NCBI GenBank assembly: GCA_945787595.1
Contig: CALZJV010000486.1
Location: 1-5,987 of the forward strand
Length of the DNA stretch: 5,987 nt
Direction of reading: 5' to 3'
From: an uncultured Desulfobacterales bacterium
GTDB taxonomy: Bacteria > Desulfobacterota > Desulfobacteria > Desulfobacterales > JAFDCJ01
Shown: positions 4,944 to 5,987 of the stretch, one piece after another
How the letters are laid out: each line of letters starts with the position of its first letter
Numbering within the stretch: the first letter of the stretch is position 1
Notes under the pieces: generated by a model
The model's database searches: none
What the model was told of the DNA's origin: nothing
Seen by the model: the letters and a program-made list of their open reading frames with translations, nothing else
Program-made: the position numbers and the translations under genes

Positions 4944-5987
4944 ATGGCTGAAGACATCATGTCAAAAAGTATGAAGAAAGTTGTGTTGGGAGCCGCTATC
5001 GTTCTGATGGGTTGGTCCACCGTCCTAGCCCAACAAACATCACCTTCGCAAGAAACCCAACCGACGGAAGTCGAAGAAACCGTGTTCCCGTTGCCGACGC
5101 TTGATCAACTTAAGACTTCCCGTGCCGAAGCCGAAGCCGCGATGGATTTAAATGAGTCGGATAAGAAAAACGTTTTGAGTTTCCTGGATCGGGGCATTCG
5201 CTTTTTGCAAGAGACGGTACGTCTCAACGCGGATATACAGAAATTTAATGAAAAATTAAAGACTGCGCCGGCCAGGATCGAAGAAATAAAGACTGAGCTC
5301 AGCCGGGAAATAGCGGCCCCCGATCAAATTATTGATAGTACTGAGGCCTCACGGATGACAAGCGCAGAACTGGAACAGCGTAGGCGTGAAGAAAGAGCAT
5401 CTCTGGCAGCGGTTCAAGACGCTTTCAATAACTTGCAAGATCAGATCGTGGCGCTCAAAGCCCGGCCAATGCAATTGAAAAAGGAGAGTACCGACGCCAT
5501 GCGCCGTTTGCAAGAGGTGCGCCAGGCGCTCAGAGCCGACAGCCCGGCTTCCGATGAGCCCCGCCTGCTGGCTGAGGCCCGCAGGACCGCACTGCTGGCT
5601 GAACATGCGATGCTCAAGGCTCAAATTAAGTCAATTGAACACCAACTTTTAAATCAGGGAGTTTCTGTGTCGCTGCTGACGGCTGAACGGGATTTGGCCA
5701 AATTTGAAGTGTCTCAGCGCGAAAACCGGGCCCAGGCCTGGCAGGCGATCGCACGACAACGCAGGCAGCAGGAGGCGATCCAGGCGCGGAGGGACGCCGA
5801 AATCGCCAAGAGTTCAGTGCCGGATCTACCGCCGGTCCTAAAAGAACAATACGGTTTCAACATCAAGCTTGGCAAGGACCTGGAACAACTCACCGCTGAC
5901 GGGACCCAGACGGCACAAACGCTTGACCGGCTGCAGTCCGAGCTGAAAACACTGGAAGAGGAATTTGCCCAGATCCGACAGCGTGTT
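4944..5987 (+). CDS. MscK/KefA-like mechanosensitive channel, N-terminal part (3' end outside window)
   Basis: The frame stays open for 348 codons to the window edge. The signal peptide is residues 1-29: Lys8, Lys11 and Lys12, a hydrophobic core from Val13, and cleavage after 'STVLA' before QQTS. A Gln/Glu/Pro-rich linker to about 50 leads into a long helical, heavily charged coiled-coil region, about 51-348. Blocks such as 'ALLAEHAMLKAQIKSIEHQL' near 216-235 and 'SVPDLPPVLKEQYGFNIKLG' near 291-310 match, in order and character, the periplasmic domain of E. coli MscK (the 'MscS porin' domain, compared from memory). In that family this domain precedes about eleven membrane helices and a C-terminal MscS pore, so most of the protein should lie beyond the window. 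MscK opens under membrane tension in a potassium-dependent way; that property is family knowledge and is not seen here. Other coiled-coil periplasmic proteins are a less likely alternative. It follows the DUF481 barrel gene after 194 bases. Confidence 0.88.
   Translation, partial: MAEDIMSKSMKKVVLGAAIVLMGWSTVLAQQTSPSQETQPTEVEETVFPLPTLDQLKTSRAEAEAAMDLNESDKKNVLSFLDRGIRFLQETVRLNADIQKFNEKLKTAPARIEEIKTELSREIAAPDQIIDSTEASRMTSAELEQRRREERASLAAVQDAFNNLQDQIVALKARPMQLKKESTDAMRRLQEVRQALRADSPASDEPRLLAEARRTALLAEHAMLKAQIKSIEHQLLNQGVSVSLLTAERDLAKFEVSQRENRAQAWQAIARQRRQQEAIQARRDAEIAKSSVPDLPPVLKEQYGFNIKLGKDLEQLTADGTQTAQTLDRLQSELKTLEEEFAQIRQRV

Noticed and set aside
5349..5624. Minus-strand 91-codon frame opposite the MscK-like gene
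   Set aside because: The + strand here is a long continuous coiled-coil coding frame open to the window edge; the antisense frame is its shadow.

Overview
The window reads as envelope-gene territory of a Gram-negative bacterium. The evidence is an OmpA-type peptidoglycan-binding domain, two outer-membrane beta-barrel (DUF481) sequences ending in a C-terminal phenylalanine, and two multi-domain MscS-family channel genes with cleavable signal peptides. Codon usage is moderate in G+C, with AT-rich gaps. The gaps carry short ~10-bp-phased repeats of the kind often seen in environmental Desulfobacterota-like genomes. That lineage guess is weak; the Gram-negative assignment is strong. All credible genes are on the + strand.

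Layout: (1) 1-414, the 3' end of an OmpA-domain protein. (2) 415-615, a gap with a 14-pair hairpin and a 10-bp direct repeat that could mark a small insertion. (3) 616-942, the last 108 codons of a DUF481 barrel gene whose first three quarters are missing, although it sits behind a good Shine-Dalgarno site. (4) 990-3493, a YbiO-like MscS channel gene. Its natural start (ATG 990, strong ribosome binding site) is put out of frame by a perfect 20-bp tandem duplication inside the signal-peptide codons; the rest of the reading frame is intact from TTG 1058. (5) 3494-3700, an AT-rich stretch that makes the DUF481 gene start uncertain. (6) 3511-4749, a full-length DUF481 outer-membrane protein whose last 108 residues are 86% identical to the fragment at 616-942. 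(7) 4750-4943, a gap with phased repeats. (8) 4944 to the window end, the N-terminal third or so of an MscK/KefA-like channel: a signal peptide followed by the long periplasmic coiled-coil region.

The simplest reading is a twice-repeated pair, [DUF481 barrel - large MscS channel] x 2, next to an OmpA-type anchor. This would be an osmotic or envelope-tension module with parts in the outer membrane, periplasm and inner membrane. Copy 1 carries lesions in both members (a 5' truncation and a signal-peptide frameshift), while copy 2 looks intact as far as it can be seen. The 20-bp duplication is the most striking observation: loss of one repeat unit would restore a textbook signal peptide, so it is either a very fresh mutation, a reversible on/off switch, or an assembly error.
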